A DNA stretch of 64,000 nucleotides from Nevskia ramosa DSM 11499 (GTDB lineage Bacteria > Pseudomonadota > Gammaproteobacteria > Nevskiales > Nevskiaceae), in assembly GCF_000420645.1 (NCBI RefSeq), contig NZ_ATVI01000006.1, forward strand, positions 806,001-870,000, given 5' to 3'. The translations under genes were made by a program, and so were the position numbers. Within the stretch, counting starts at the first letter, position 1. Each line of letters begins with the position of its first letter. The notes under the pieces were generated by a model that was not told the origin of the DNA, searched no databases, and saw only the letters and a program-made list of their open reading frames with translations. Shown one piece after another: positions 22,979 through 31,556 of the stretch.

Positions 22979-25531
22979 CTACTGAGCCAGCCGCCCGATC
23001 GCGCTGGCAATACTCTCCTTCGAGTAGGGCTTCTGCAGGATCGGCGTGCCGAGTAATGCCTGCGGCAAGTCGGCCTTGTCGCCATAGCCGGTCGCGAACA
23101 CGAAACGGATGCCGAGTTCCAGCAGGCGCAGCGCCACCGGGATGGCGGTCTGATCGCCCAGATTCAGATCGAGCACGGCAACGCTGGGCTGCTCGTCTTC
23201 GATCAGCGCCAGTGCCTGCTGGACATTCGAGGCTGACAACACGCGGTCAGCGCCCAGATCCTTCAGGACCTGTTCGGTATCGAGGGCGATGATGAGACTG
23301 TCTTCGACCAGCAGCACCGTCTCGCCCAGCAGCACCTGTTGATCGGTCGCGGTCACTTCCACCGGCGACAGGAGGGTGCTTCTGGTCGAGGCCGGGAAGC
23401 GATCGATCGTCACGAATCTGGCGGGAATGCAGAACTTCGCTTCGAGGCCGGTGAGCTTGAACAGGACTTCCGCGTTGCCGCCGAGATCGTAGGGAATCGA
23501 ACGGTTGATGATGGTCGAGCCGAAGCCCTGCCGGATCGGCGCCTGAACCGCCGGGCCGCCGCTCTCCCGCCAATCGATGAACAGATCACCGGCCGCATCC
23601 AGACGCCAGATCAGGTGGACGCGCCCGTGCTCGGCCAGACCGCCGTACTTCGAGGCATTGGTCAGCAGCTCGTGCAGCACCAGCGCCAGAGTGGAGTAAG
23701 CGAGCGGCGCCAGCAGGACATCCGGCCCCGAGAAGCTGACGTGGTTGAGCTTGCCGACGAAATAGGCGCCGGTCTCGTTCTCGATCAGCGAACGGAGTGG
23801 CGCCGCACCCCAATGCTGCTGCGTGATCTGGTTGTGCGCGCGGGCCAGGGCATTGATGCGGCTGTCGATCTGTTCGACGTAATCGTCGAAATTCGCCGCA
23901 CTGCCTTTGGTGCGTCGAACCAGGCCACCGATCAGGCTCAGGATATTGCGCACCCGGTGGTTCAGTTCGGCAATCAGCAGTTCCTGCCGGCTGGCCGCCA
24001 GTTGCCGCTCGGCATTGGTTTCTTCGGAGAAGCGCAGCACGACCTCGATCAAGGTGGTGCGCAGCATCTCGGCCGCATTGGTTTCCTGGAGGCTGAAAGG
24101 CTTGGAACGGCCTTTCACCAGTTCCGACCAGTTCTCGAAGCTCTTGCGCGGCGTGAGGCGCGGGCCGTTGGGGCCGAACTCGACGGGCTTGTGCGGATCG
24201 CCACCCCATCGCACCGTGCGGATCATCTCCTGACGGAACAGCACGATGTGATCGCGCGGCGAGCGCGAGATCGGCATCGACAACATGCCCGTCGCAGTGC
24301 CCGACCAGTGTTCGGCCGCAGGCAGCAGATCTGCGATCCGGTCCGTCGCATAAACCTTGCTGGAGGCGACACCATTGAGCGCCCTGATGATCTGCGCGAA
24401 CTCCGCTTCGCTGGGCGCCAGGCCGGCCAGTGCCACGCGACCATTGATCGACACGCCCATGCCGTCTGATTCGATCGCGCGGTTGAGCGTGTCGCCCAGC
24501 CAGCCGGGATCTTCGAGCAGCTTGGCATCGTTGGCGAGTGCGCCGAGCAGGCTGCTCGAGACTTCACGCGTCCGCGCCTGGAAATCGCTCATCAGCTGGC
24601 GCTCGCGGCTTTCCAGCTTCATCGCGAACATCTGGCCGAACAGTTCGGCCAGCGAGCGTCGTTCAAGGCCCGGCAGGCGCGGCGTGTAGTGATGGCAGGC
24701 GAACAAGCCCCACAGCTTGCCGTCGAGCACGACGGAAATGGACAGCGATGCGGCCACGCCCATATTGGTCAGATACTCGATATGGATGGGCGAGACGGCA
24801 CGCGTGACGGCCAGCGACAGATCGAGCGGCGCGCCGTTCTCGTCCAGCTGCGGCACGATCGCCACCGGCTTCGCCCGGACATCGGCAATCACCCGGAACA
24901 GGTTACGGATGTAGAGCGCCCGGGCCTGGGCCGGAATATCGGACGCCGGATAGTGCAGCCCCAGAAAGCTGCCGATGCCGCTGCGCGCGGACTCGGCGAC
25001 GACGTGGCCGGATTCGCTCTCATCGAAGCGATAGACCATGACCCGGTCGAAACCGGTGAGCACCCGTACCTGGCGGGCGCCTTCCCGGAAGAAATCGCTC
25101 ATGCCTCTGGCGCCATCGAGGCGCGACATCATGCTGCGCAGGGTGCCGGTCAGGCTGATCGAATCGCTGCTGGCGGGCTCGACTTCGAAGATGAACTGGC
25201 CGTTGGACATGTGTATCGCCAGGTCGAACAGGCGTTCGTCGTCGAACAGCGGCAGCTTGAAGATGCGTTCGACGACATCCACGGTCACCAGATTGAACAT
25301 CCGGTTGCGGATGCTGTGCACCGCCTCGGCCGCGAAGACCCCGACGATGTGCCTGCCGATCAGCGCATCCGGCGTCAGGCCGAGCAGCAACTCGCTGTTG
25401 GCGGAGACTCGGACGATGTTCCAGTCCGAGGAGAGCACGATCAGGAAACCGAACGGCTGGATCGCGCCGAGGATGTGAATCGGCTCCCGATCGCAGTTGC
25501 TGAGGTCGACCTTGAAAGATGGATCGGTCAT
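22979..25531 (-). CDS. bphP: Bacteriophytochrome HWE histidine kinase with receiver domain
   Basis: The protein has 850 aa. The PAS domain carries the biliverdin-binding Cys13 in LSNCDREPIHILGAIQPFG. The GAF domain has the phytochrome signature PASDIPAQAR, then PHY. A HisKA_2/HWE kinase has phosphoacceptor H525 (ELNHRVRN), and a C-terminal receiver has D788 (VLDLNLG). It is thus a red/far-red sensor hybrid kinase. No haem oxygenase (bphO) gene, needed to make biliverdin, is adjacent, and no separate output gene is next to it. It is convergent with the upstream operon and monocistronic in this window. Confidence 0.93.
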   Translation of the reverse strand: MTDPSFKVDLSNCDREPIHILGAIQPFGFLIVLSSDWNIVRVSANSELLLGLTPDALIGRHIVGVFAAEAVHSIRNRMFNLVTVDVVERIFKLPLFDDERLFDLAIHMSNGQFIFEVEPASSDSISLTGTLRSMMSRLDGARGMSDFFREGARQVRVLTGFDRVMVYRFDESESGHVVAESARSGIGSFLGLHYPASDIPAQARALYIRNLFRVIADVRAKPVAIVPQLDENGAPLDLSLAVTRAVSPIHIEYLTNMGVAASLSISVVLDGKLWGLFACHHYTPRLPGLERRSLAELFGQMFAMKLESRERQLMSDFQARTREVSSSLLGALANDAKLLEDPGWLGDTLNRAIESDGMGVSINGRVALAGLAPSEAEFAQIIRALNGVASSKVYATDRIADLLPAAEHWSGTATGMLSMPISRSPRDHIVLFRQEMIRTVRWGGDPHKPVEFGPNGPRLTPRKSFENWSELVKGRSKPFSLQETNAAEMLRTTLIEVVLRFSEETNAERQLAASRQELLIAELNHRVRNILSLIGGLVRRTKGSAANFDDYVEQIDSRINALARAHNQITQQHWGAAPLRSLIENETGAYFVGKLNHVSFSGPDVLLAPLAYSTLALVLHELLTNASKYGGLAEHGRVHLIWRLDAAGDLFIDWRESGGPAVQAPIRQGFGSTIINRSIPYDLGGNAEVLFKLTGLEAKFCIPARFVTIDRFPASTRSTLLSPVEVTATDQQVLLGETVLLVEDSLIIALDTEQVLKDLGADRVLSASNVQQALALIEDEQPSVAVLDLNLGDQTAIPVALRLLELGIRFVFATGYGDKADLPQALLGTPILQKPYSKESIASAIGRLAQ

Positions 25532-25964
25532 GGCGCCGCTTCGGGCTGATTGCCGCGCGTAGCGGTGAGGGGGCCGGTCATGCCATTCATGGGTACTGCG
25601 GGGTTCAGGAGCGAAGTCGCGCTGCGCATCGTAAGCCTTTGAAAATGGGGTTGCAGATTCCTTTTATCGAGGCGCATCTTGCCCGTGCGTGCACTGGCTG
25701 AGCCTCATACATACACGTGATGGCGAGGCAGCGGGATTCCAAGGTCGAGATCGCCAGCAGGGCTGGCTCGTGAACCGTCGCGACAAGCTTGTCGACGAAC
25801 GCCTGCAAGCAGATTCCGGCGCGTTCGACGGCGGTCCTGATCGAAGTTCATCCCGAAAACTGCCGGGTTTCGAAAACTATCGGCTTTTTTGGGCTTGAAT
25901 CTCAAAATTGAATGCTGCAGACTCCGGCAGCGCTCGATAACAACTCATAAGAAATATCGACGCC
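25532..25964. other. Upstream region of the phytochrome gene
   Basis: These 430 bp hold no gene that I can support. They must contain the phytochrome promoter (minus strand). The composition is less GC-rich than the flanking genes from about 25850 onwards. Confidence 0.4.
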
Positions 25965-26084
25965 AAAAAAAACCCCCTGAATCAGGGGGCAAGGTGCGAG
26001 AAAGGCGCTAGGCCTTTCTGGAGGAGACATCCGCAGTGCAATCGAGCTTTTCTACTTTTGCACTGCGGTGAATGACTGTTGTTG
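25965..26084 (-). ncRNA. Predicted small RNA with promoter, three hairpins and intrinsic terminator
   Basis: Read on the minus strand, a TTGACC -35 (26114-26119), a 17-bp spacer and a TATACT -10 (26091-26096) place the 5' end near 26084. The RNA would contain an 11-bp stem CCGCAGTGCAA/TTGCACTGCGG (26031-26068), a single-stranded GUCUCCUCC segment (an anti-Shine-Dalgarno-like motif), a stem AGAAAGGC/GCCTTTCT, and then CCCCCTGA/TCAGGGGG followed by eight U (25965-25989). It lies in a gene-free stretch. The C-rich CUCCUCC between stems is typical of trans-acting sRNAs that block ribosome sites. I cannot assign a known family. Confidence 0.8.
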
Positions 26085-26090
26085 CGGTGC

Positions 26091-26119
26091 AGTATAAGCA
26101 CGGTGGATGGCAAGGTCAA
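26091..26119 (-). promoter_or_regulatory. Sigma70 promoter of the predicted sRNA
   Basis: On the minus strand, TTGACC and TATACT are separated by exactly 17 bp, close to the ideal housekeeping promoter. It points into the hairpin-rich sRNA region and not towards a protein start: the next minus-strand gene start codon is more than 550 bp away. Confidence 0.75.
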
Positions 26120-26320
26120 GAAATATGGTCAACCATTTATCGTTGTAAATCAGCCGCTTGTCGCAGACGCACAAAATATTTGACGGAGCCGTCAAAAATA
26201 ATTGATCGCCGGTGTTGAACTTCGATCGGCGACCGGTCAGGGGCAGAAATGCCCCGAGCCTTTTGAAATCAAGCGCTTGGCCCGGTAGTGAAGATCGTGC
26301 CGGGCCTTCTGATCAGCGCC
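26120..26320. other. Palindrome-rich region downstream of the LysR gene
   Basis: This has three hairpins: TTTGACGG-AG-CCGTCAAA (26179-26196), GGGGCA-GAAA-TGCCCC (26240-26255) and GGCCCGG/CCGGGCC (26279-26306). The last two are placed where a terminator for the leftward LysR gene would be, but neither has a clear U tract. The first could be an operator upstream of the sRNA promoter. Confidence 0.45.
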
Positions 26321-27226
26321 CTAGCCGCGGGGCGGCAGCACCGCATGCACCACGTCGATGAATGCCCGCAGCAGCGCGGACTCATCGTCGGCGCGACGGA
26401 TCATGCACAGATCGATCTGTGCCTCAGTCGCTTCCAGCGGCACGTAGACGACGCCCGGCAGGCGCAGGGTCAGCGCCGAATCGCTGGCCAGGGTCAGGCC
26501 GAAGCCGGACGACACCAGCGCGATCGCGGTGACCACGTCATCCACTTCCTGAACGATCCGCGGCGTCAGATGACGGCTGTGGAACATGCTCAGCACCTGA
26601 TCGATGAAGCTCGGCCGCGAGGTGCGCGGGTAGACGATCAGCGGCTGATCGGCCAGATCGTCGAAGCTCAGGCGCCCGCGTTTCGCGAAAGGATGCGCTT
26701 CGTGCACGGCCACGTTCAGCTGTTCGTGCAGCACCACGTCCCAGAGCAGATCGACTTCCTCGACGAAGAAGCGGTTGAAGCCGACGGTCAGCCGCCGCTC
26801 GCGCAGCGCCCGGATCTGCCCGGCGCGATCGAGGTTGTGCAGCACGATGTCGACTTTCGGATAGGCCAGCCGGAACGCCTGGATCACGCGCGGAATTGCA
26901 TCGAACACCGCTGAGCCGAACACGCCGATGTCGAGCCTGCCGAGCTGCCCCTGCGCGGCCATCTGGGTGCGATCGATCGCCTGCTCGGCCAGCGCCAGCA
27001 GGTTGCGCGCCTCTTCATAGAACACCGCGCCGGCGGCGGTCAGTTCGACGCCACGCGGCTGCCGTTCGAGCAGGGAAACGCCGAGCAATTCCTCCAGCTG
27101 CTGCACCTGACGGGTCAGCGGCGGCTGCGAGACATGCAGCCGCTGAGCTGCCGCGCGAAAGCTTTTCGACTCCACGACAGCCGTGAAGTAGCGCAGGTGA
27201 CGGAACTCGATGGGGCCGAATTTCAT
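26321..27226 (-). CDS. LysR-family regulator of the meta-cleavage operon
   Basis: The protein has 301 aa from ATG 27226 (MKFGPIEFRHLRYFTAVVE); an in-frame ATG at 27406 would add 60 unlikely residues. The N-terminal HTH (FRAAAQRLHVSQPPLTRQVQ) is followed by LEELLGVSLLERQPRGVELT and a substrate-binding domain of the BenM/CatM/TfdR type. It is divergent from the ferredoxin gene that opens the lower-pathway operon, which LysR proteins typically activate in response to a pathway intermediate. A LysR-type dyad lies in the shared gap (27267-27285). Confidence 0.88.
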   Translation of the reverse strand: MKFGPIEFRHLRYFTAVVESKSFRAAAQRLHVSQPPLTRQVQQLEELLGVSLLERQPRGVELTAAGAVFYEEARNLLALAEQAIDRTQMAAQGQLGRLDIGVFGSAVFDAIPRVIQAFRLAYPKVDIVLHNLDRAGQIRALRERRLTVGFNRFFVEEVDLLWDVVLHEQLNVAVHEAHPFAKRGRLSFDDLADQPLIVYPRTSRPSFIDQVLSMFHSRHLTPRIVQEVDDVVTAIALVSSGFGLTLASDSALTLRLPGVVYVPLEATEAQIDLCMIRRADDESALLRAFIDVVHAVLPPRG

Positions 27227-27266
27227 GCGAAGGGCGATTCGAGCGGCTCGGGTTTGAGCCGCGGAA

Positions 27267-27285
27267 CGATACCGCTCAGGTATCG
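27267..27285. promoter_or_regulatory. LysR-type operator
   Basis: The perfect dyad CGATACCGCTCAGGTATCG contains the T-N11-A pattern recognised by LysR-type regulators. It is centred about 50 bp upstream of the LysR start codon in the divergent gap shared with the meta operon. Confidence 0.6.
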
Positions 27286-27423
27286 CAACGGCAAACCAAA
27301 AGTAATGGACGGTATAGGTCGAACGGCCTACCTTTTCGATCACGCGCAGTACTCGCTGCGCCAGCTGGACGATGTCCGTACAACGCCCGCAGAGGCGCTG
27401 ACGCATGACAAGGAGAGAGCCTG

Positions 27424-27801
27424 ATGCAGCATCGCATCACCATCGAAGACAGCAGTGCCGAGTTCGCCTGTCGCGGCGATCAGTCGGTGCTCGATGCGAT
27501 GGCCGGCCGCAGCAATGCCGCGATCGCCATCGGCTGCCGCAGCGGTGGTTGTGGTGTCTGCCGCGTGCAGGTGCTGTCCGGCAGCTACGAGCTGGGTGTG
27601 ATGAGCATCGACGAAGTGACCCACGAATGCCGCAGCAAGGCGATCGTGCTCGCCTGCCGGCTGACGCCGACCAGCGATCTCCATCTCAAGGCACTCGGCA
27701 AACGCGTCAATCGCTGCGCGCAGCAGCAGAGCACGGCAGACCTGATCCGCAGCCTGACCACGCGCAGCAGCCCGTCTTCCTCCGCCGGAACCTCGTCATG
27801 A
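27424..27801 (+). CDS. dmpQ: Chloroplast-type [2Fe-2S] ferredoxin (DmpQ/XylT-like)
   Basis: The protein has 125 aa. The cluster ligands are CRSGGCGVC and a later VLACR, with the spacing of plant-type ferredoxins. XylT/DmpQ ferredoxins reactivate catechol 2,3-dioxygenase by reducing its oxidised iron, and they usually start the meta operon as here. The C-terminal 35 residues are a Ser/Gln-rich tail. Its stop overlaps the next ATG (ATGA). It might also feed electrons to the two Rieske oxygenases downstream. Confidence 0.85.
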   Translation: MQHRITIEDSSAEFACRGDQSVLDAMAGRSNAAIAIGCRSGGCGVCRVQVLSGSYELGVMSIDEVTHECRSKAIVLACRLTPTSDLHLKALGKRVNRCAQQQSTADLIRSLTTRSSPSSSAGTSS

Positions 27802-28232
27802 GCACGCCCTTGTCCGTGGCCCGCCCGGTGATCCATCACGCTGCCGCGATGCGCGTGGCCGCCGCTGCGATCACCAAGGCGGAAGCGCTGGGCATCAACG
27901 TCTGCGTCGCCGTCGTCGACAGCTCGGCGCGCCTGGTTGCCTATCTGCGGATGCCGAATGCCTTTCTGATCTCGGACGAGGTCAGCCTCGCCAAGGCCAA
28001 GAGCGTGGCTTCGGCAGCTGGCTTGCCGGCAGAAGTCCTTGAAGGCGCCTTCGCCGCCGAACGTCCGCAGGTGCGCGAAGGCCTGCTCAACATCGCCGGC
28101 TTCACCTTGATCCGCGGCGCGCTGGCGCTGCGTGACCACGAGCAGCTGATCGGCGCCGTCGGTGTTTCCGGCGGCTCGGAAGCGCAGGACATTCTTTGCG
28201 CTGAAGCCGCTGCCGCAGCACTCCATTCCTGA
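27798..28232 (+). CDS. GlcG/HbpS-family protein
   Basis: The protein has 144 aa. The segments MRVAAAAITKAEALGINVCVAVVD, RLVAYLRMPNA, SLAKAKSVASAAG and GAVGVSGGSEAQD are characteristic of the GlcG/HbpS (DUF336) family. Members occur in many aromatic-degradation operons; some bind haem, but the role in meta pathways is not settled. It is coupled to the ferredoxin and lies 17 bp before the dehydrogenase. Confidence 0.85.
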   Translation: MSTPLSVARPVIHHAAAMRVAAAAITKAEALGINVCVAVVDSSARLVAYLRMPNAFLISDEVSLAKAKSVASAAGLPAEVLEGAFAAERPQVREGLLNIAGFTLIRGALALRDHEQLIGAVGVSGGSEAQDILCAEAAAAALHS

Positions 28233-28249
28233 ACCCGAAGACTCCACTC

Positions 28250-29761
28250 ATGGCCAATGATCCCTCTGCTGCCGGCGCGCCTCCTGCCGCTGCAGCCGCA
28301 CTGAAAAGCTTCAAACACTTCATCAACGGCGAGTTCGTCGACAGCAAAGGCGGCAAGTCCTTCGAGAAGCGCTCGCCCGCGGACAACACGCTGATCGGCC
28401 ATGTCCAGGAAGGTGGCCAGCCGGAAATCGACGCTGCTGTCGCCGCCGCCAAGGCCGCGATGGAAGGGCCGTGGGGCCGCATGAGCATCGATGAGCGCGC
28501 GGCCCTGCTGCACAAGGTGGCCGACGAGATCACCCGGCGCTTCGGTGATTTCGTCGCCGCCGAAATGGCCGACACCGGCCAGCCGAAATCGATGATGGAG
28601 CACGCCTTCATCCCGCGTGGCGCGGCCAACTTCAAGATCTTTGCCGACGTGGTCAAGAACGTCGCCACCGAAAGCTTCATGACGCCGACGCCGGATGGCG
28701 CCGGTGCCCTGAACTACGCGCTGCGCGTGCCGAAAGGCGTGATCGGCGTGATCTGCCCGTGGAACGCGCCGCTGCTGCTGATGACCTGGAAGGTCGGCCC
28801 GGCCATGGCCTGCGGCAACGCGGTGATCGTCAAGCCGTCCGAGGAAACGCCGGGCACCGCAACCCTGCTTGGTGAAGTGATGAACGCGGTCGGTGTGCCG
28901 AAGGGCGTCTACAACGTCGTTCATGGCCTTGGCCCGAACTCGGCCGGCGAATTCCTCACCAAGCATGAAGGCGTTGCCGCGATCACCTTCACCGGCGAAA
29001 CCCGCACCGGTGCCGCGATCATCAAGAACACCTCGGACGGCATTCGCGATGTCAGCTTCGAACTCGGCGGCAAGAACGCCGGCCTGATCTTCGCGGACTG
29101 CGATTTCGATGCGGCGATCGAAGGCACGATGCGTTCGGTGTTCCTGAACTGCGGCCAGGTCTGCCTCGGCACCGAACGCCTGTATGTCGAGCGGCCGATC
29201 TTCGACAAGTTCGTCGCCGCCTTGAAAGCCAAGGCCGAAGCGCTGAAGACCGGACCGTCCGAAGAGAAGGGCGTGAACCTCGGCCCACTGATCTCCAAGG
29301 AGCATCAGACCAAGGTGCTGTCGTACTACGCCAAGGCCAAGGCCGAAGGCGCGACCATCGTCACCGGTGGCGGCGTGCCGGAGATGCCGGGCGCGCTGGC
29401 CAACGGTTCCTGGGTGCAGCCGACGATCTGGACCGGCCTGCCGGAAACCGCCAGCGTGATCCGCGAAGAGATCTTCGGGCCCTGCTGCCACATCACGCCG
29501 TTCGATGACGAGGCCGATGCGATCCGCATGGCCAACGACACGAAATATGGGCTGTCGACAGCGATCTGGACCAGCAACCTGTCCCGTGCCCATCGCGTGG
29601 CGGCGAAGGTCGAAGTCGGCATCACCTGGATCAACAGCTGGTTCCTGCGCGATCTGCGCACTCCATTCGGCGGCAGCAAGCAATCCGGCATCGGCCGCGA
29701 AGGCGGCGTGCATTCGCTGGAGTTCTACACCGAGCTACGCAACGTCTGCGTCAAGTTGTAG
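28250..29761 (+). CDS. dmpC: 2-hydroxymuconic semialdehyde dehydrogenase
   Basis: The protein has 503 aa, ALDH superfamily. The catalytic Cys305 is in NCGQVCLGTERLYVERPIFD, a stretch very like HMS dehydrogenases, and the general base is E271 in FELGGKN. It oxidises the ring-cleavage product to 4-oxalocrotonate using NAD. No HMS hydrolase gene (dmpD type) is in the window, so the pathway uses the dehydrogenase branch. The TAG stop lies inside the left arm of a palindromic element, which may have altered the original C-terminus slightly. Confidence 0.9.
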   Translation: MANDPSAAGAPPAAAAALKSFKHFINGEFVDSKGGKSFEKRSPADNTLIGHVQEGGQPEIDAAVAAAKAAMEGPWGRMSIDERAALLHKVADEITRRFGDFVAAEMADTGQPKSMMEHAFIPRGAANFKIFADVVKNVATESFMTPTPDGAGALNYALRVPKGVIGVICPWNAPLLLMTWKVGPAMACGNAVIVKPSEETPGTATLLGEVMNAVGVPKGVYNVVHGLGPNSAGEFLTKHEGVAAITFTGETRTGAAIIKNTSDGIRDVSFELGGKNAGLIFADCDFDAAIEGTMRSVFLNCGQVCLGTERLYVERPIFDKFVAALKAKAEALKTGPSEEKGVNLGPLISKEHQTKVLSYYAKAKAEGATIVTGGGVPEMPGALANGSWVQPTIWTGLPETASVIREEIFGPCCHITPFDDEADAIRMANDTKYGLSTAIWTSNLSRAHRVAAKVEVGITWINSWFLRDLRTPFGGSKQSGIGREGGVHSLEFYTELRNVCVKL

Positions 29762-29894
29762 GGCGGGAAAGCGGCCGGCGTTTCGGCCGCGCATCCCGCC
29801 AGATTGGAGGAGCTTGAACACCAGGTGAACTCAGTTTCGTGACGAGTTCACCGAAAACGGTGGGATGCGCGGTGAAGCCGCTTTCCCACCCTAC
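29758..29894. repeat. 137-bp nested palindromic element
   Basis: Outer arms of 18 bp (29758-29775 and 29877-29894; GTAGGGTGGGAAAGCGGC type, one mismatch), middle arms GCGCATCCC(G/A)CC (29789-29800/29859-29870) and inner arms GGTGAACTC/GAGTTCACC (29824-29852) make a cruciform-like repeat. It carries the stop codon of the upstream dehydrogenase and fills the space before the hydratase. It looks like a MITE- or REP-type insertion and could attenuate transcription inside the operon. Confidence 0.7.
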
Positions 29895-29903
29895 GAAAGA
29901 GAG

Positions 29904-30710
29904 ATGAATATGGACGGAAAGACCGGCTTCACCGAAGCCCAGATTCAGCATTACGGCGACGAGCTGTACAACGCGCTGATCACCCGCACCACCGTTGCGC
30001 CGCTGCTGGCGCGCGAGCCGCTGATCACCATCGATGATGCCTACCGCATCCAGCAGCGCATGGTCGCGCGGCGTCTGGAAGCCGGCGAGCACATCGTCGG
30101 CAAGAAGATCGGCGTCACCTCGAAAGCGGTGCAGGACATGATCGGCGTCACCCGTCCGGATTTCGGCCAGCTGACCTCCGGCATGGCGTTCGTCGAAGGC
30201 CAGGATGTCTCGCTGGCCGGCCTGATCCAGCCGAAGGCCGAAGCCGAAGTGGCGTTCGTGCTGAAGCACGATCTCAATGGCCCGGGCATCACCGCAACCG
30301 ATGTGATCCGCGCCACCGATTACGTCGTGGCCTGCTTCGAGATCGTCGACAGCCGCATCACCGACTGGAAGATCAAGATCCAGGACACCGTGGCCGACAA
30401 CGCTTCCTGCGGCGTCTACCTGCTCGGCAAGGCGAAGAAGAAGCCGACCGATCTCGATCTGAACCTCGCCGGCATGGTGCTGGAACGCAATGGCGATCTG
30501 TTCTCCACTGCGGCCGGCGCTGCGGTGCAGGGCGGACCGGTCAATGCCGTCGTGTGGCTCGCGAACACACTCGGTGCGCTCGGCATTCCGTTCAAGGCCG
30601 GCGAAGTGATCCTGTCCGGCTCGCAGTCCTCGCTGATTCCTGTGGTCGCTGGCGATCACATGCGTTGCACCGTCGGCGGCCTCGGCAGCTGCGATATCCG
30701 TTTCGTCTGA
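29904..30710 (+). CDS. dmpE: 2-hydroxypenta-2,4-dienoate hydratase
   Basis: The protein has 268 aa from ATG 29904, with GAAAGAGAG upstream; the longer frame from 29865 is written in the palindromic repeat. It belongs to the fumarylacetoacetase-like hydratase/decarboxylase family: KKIGVTSKAVQDMIGV, QPKAEAEVAFVLKHDL, DTVADNASCGVYLLG. It adds water to 2-hydroxypentadienoate to give 4-hydroxy-2-oxovalerate. The next gene is its paralogue decarboxylase; in known pathways the two form a complex. Confidence 0.9.
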   Translation: MNMDGKTGFTEAQIQHYGDELYNALITRTTVAPLLAREPLITIDDAYRIQQRMVARRLEAGEHIVGKKIGVTSKAVQDMIGVTRPDFGQLTSGMAFVEGQDVSLAGLIQPKAEAEVAFVLKHDLNGPGITATDVIRATDYVVACFEIVDSRITDWKIKIQDTVADNASCGVYLLGKAKKKPTDLDLNLAGMVLERNGDLFSTAAGAAVQGGPVNAVVWLANTLGALGIPFKAGEVILSGSQSSLIPVVAGDHMRCTVGGLGSCDIRFV

Positions 30711-30726
30711 TCGAAAGAAAACGCCA

Positions 30727-31509
30727 ATGCTCGACACCACGATCATCAACAAGCTGACCGACCGCGTGCTCAATGCGCAGGATCACGCGACCACCATGAC
30801 CAAGCTCACCGACGAATATCCGTCGATGAGCATCGAAGATGGCTACGCGGTGCAGAACGAACTGCGCCGCCGCTGGATCGCCCGCGGCGACCGCTGCGTG
30901 GGTTTGAAAGCCGGCCTGACCTCGAAAGCCAAGATGCTGCAGATGGGCGTCGATGTACCGAGCTTCGGCATCCTGATGGCCAGCTTCTCGCGGCCCGAGA
31001 ACAGCGCCATCGACATCAAGGAACTGGTTCATCCGAGAGTCGAGGCCGAGATCGCGTTCGTGACCAAGGCCGAGTTGAAAGGCGACATCAGCGTCGAGCA
31101 GGTACTGGCGGCGACCGACTACATCATCCCGGCCGTCGAAGTCATCGACTCGCGTTACGAGAAGTTCAAGTTCGATCTGGTCAGCGTGATCGCCGACAAC
31201 GGTTCCTCGTCGCGCTACGTCACTGGTGGCCGGCCGCGCGATCCGCGCGAAATGGACTTGCGCACCATTGGCGTGGTCATCGAGAAGAACGGCGAAATCA
31301 TGGCGCTCGGCGCCAGCGCTGCCGTGCTGAATCATCCGGCCAACGCCGTGGTGATGCTGGTCAAGCATCTCGCCGAACGTGGCGAAGTGCTGCCGGCGGG
31401 CAGCTACGTGATGACCGGCGGCATCACCGAAGCGATCCCGGTTGTGGCGGGCGACTGCATCACCGCGCGCTTCCAGGACATGGGTTCGGTGTCCTTTCGT
31501 TTCGTCTGA
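30727..31509 (+). CDS. dmpH: 4-oxalocrotonate decarboxylase
   Basis: The protein has 260 aa and is a paralogue of the preceding hydratase. The metal-site segments are LVHPRVEAEIAFVTKAEL and VSVIADNGSSSRYVTGG. It decarboxylates 2-oxo-3-hexenedioate to 2-hydroxypentadienoate and is normally complexed with DmpE. The order E-H without the usual F-G in between shows a rearranged meta operon. Confidence 0.9.
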   Translation: MLDTTIINKLTDRVLNAQDHATTMTKLTDEYPSMSIEDGYAVQNELRRRWIARGDRCVGLKAGLTSKAKMLQMGVDVPSFGILMASFSRPENSAIDIKELVHPRVEAEIAFVTKAELKGDISVEQVLAATDYIIPAVEVIDSRYEKFKFDLVSVIADNGSSSRYVTGGRPRDPREMDLRTIGVVIEKNGEIMALGASAAVLNHPANAVVMLVKHLAERGEVLPAGSYVMTGGITEAIPVVAGDCITARFQDMGSVSFRFV

Positions 31510-31556
31510 GTTTCGCAACCACACAAGGCCGCAGAGCCGCGATGGAGGAGAGTGCA

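Noticed and set aside
27941-29713. 590-aa minus-strand open frame
   Set aside because: It is antisense to GlcG and the HMS dehydrogenase, rich in His, Arg and Asp as expected for the complement of GC-rich coding DNA, and has no motif.
29865-29903. Earlier start for the hydratase
   Set aside because: The extra codons lie inside the right arm of a palindromic repeat. ATG 29904 has the better ribosome site and family length.
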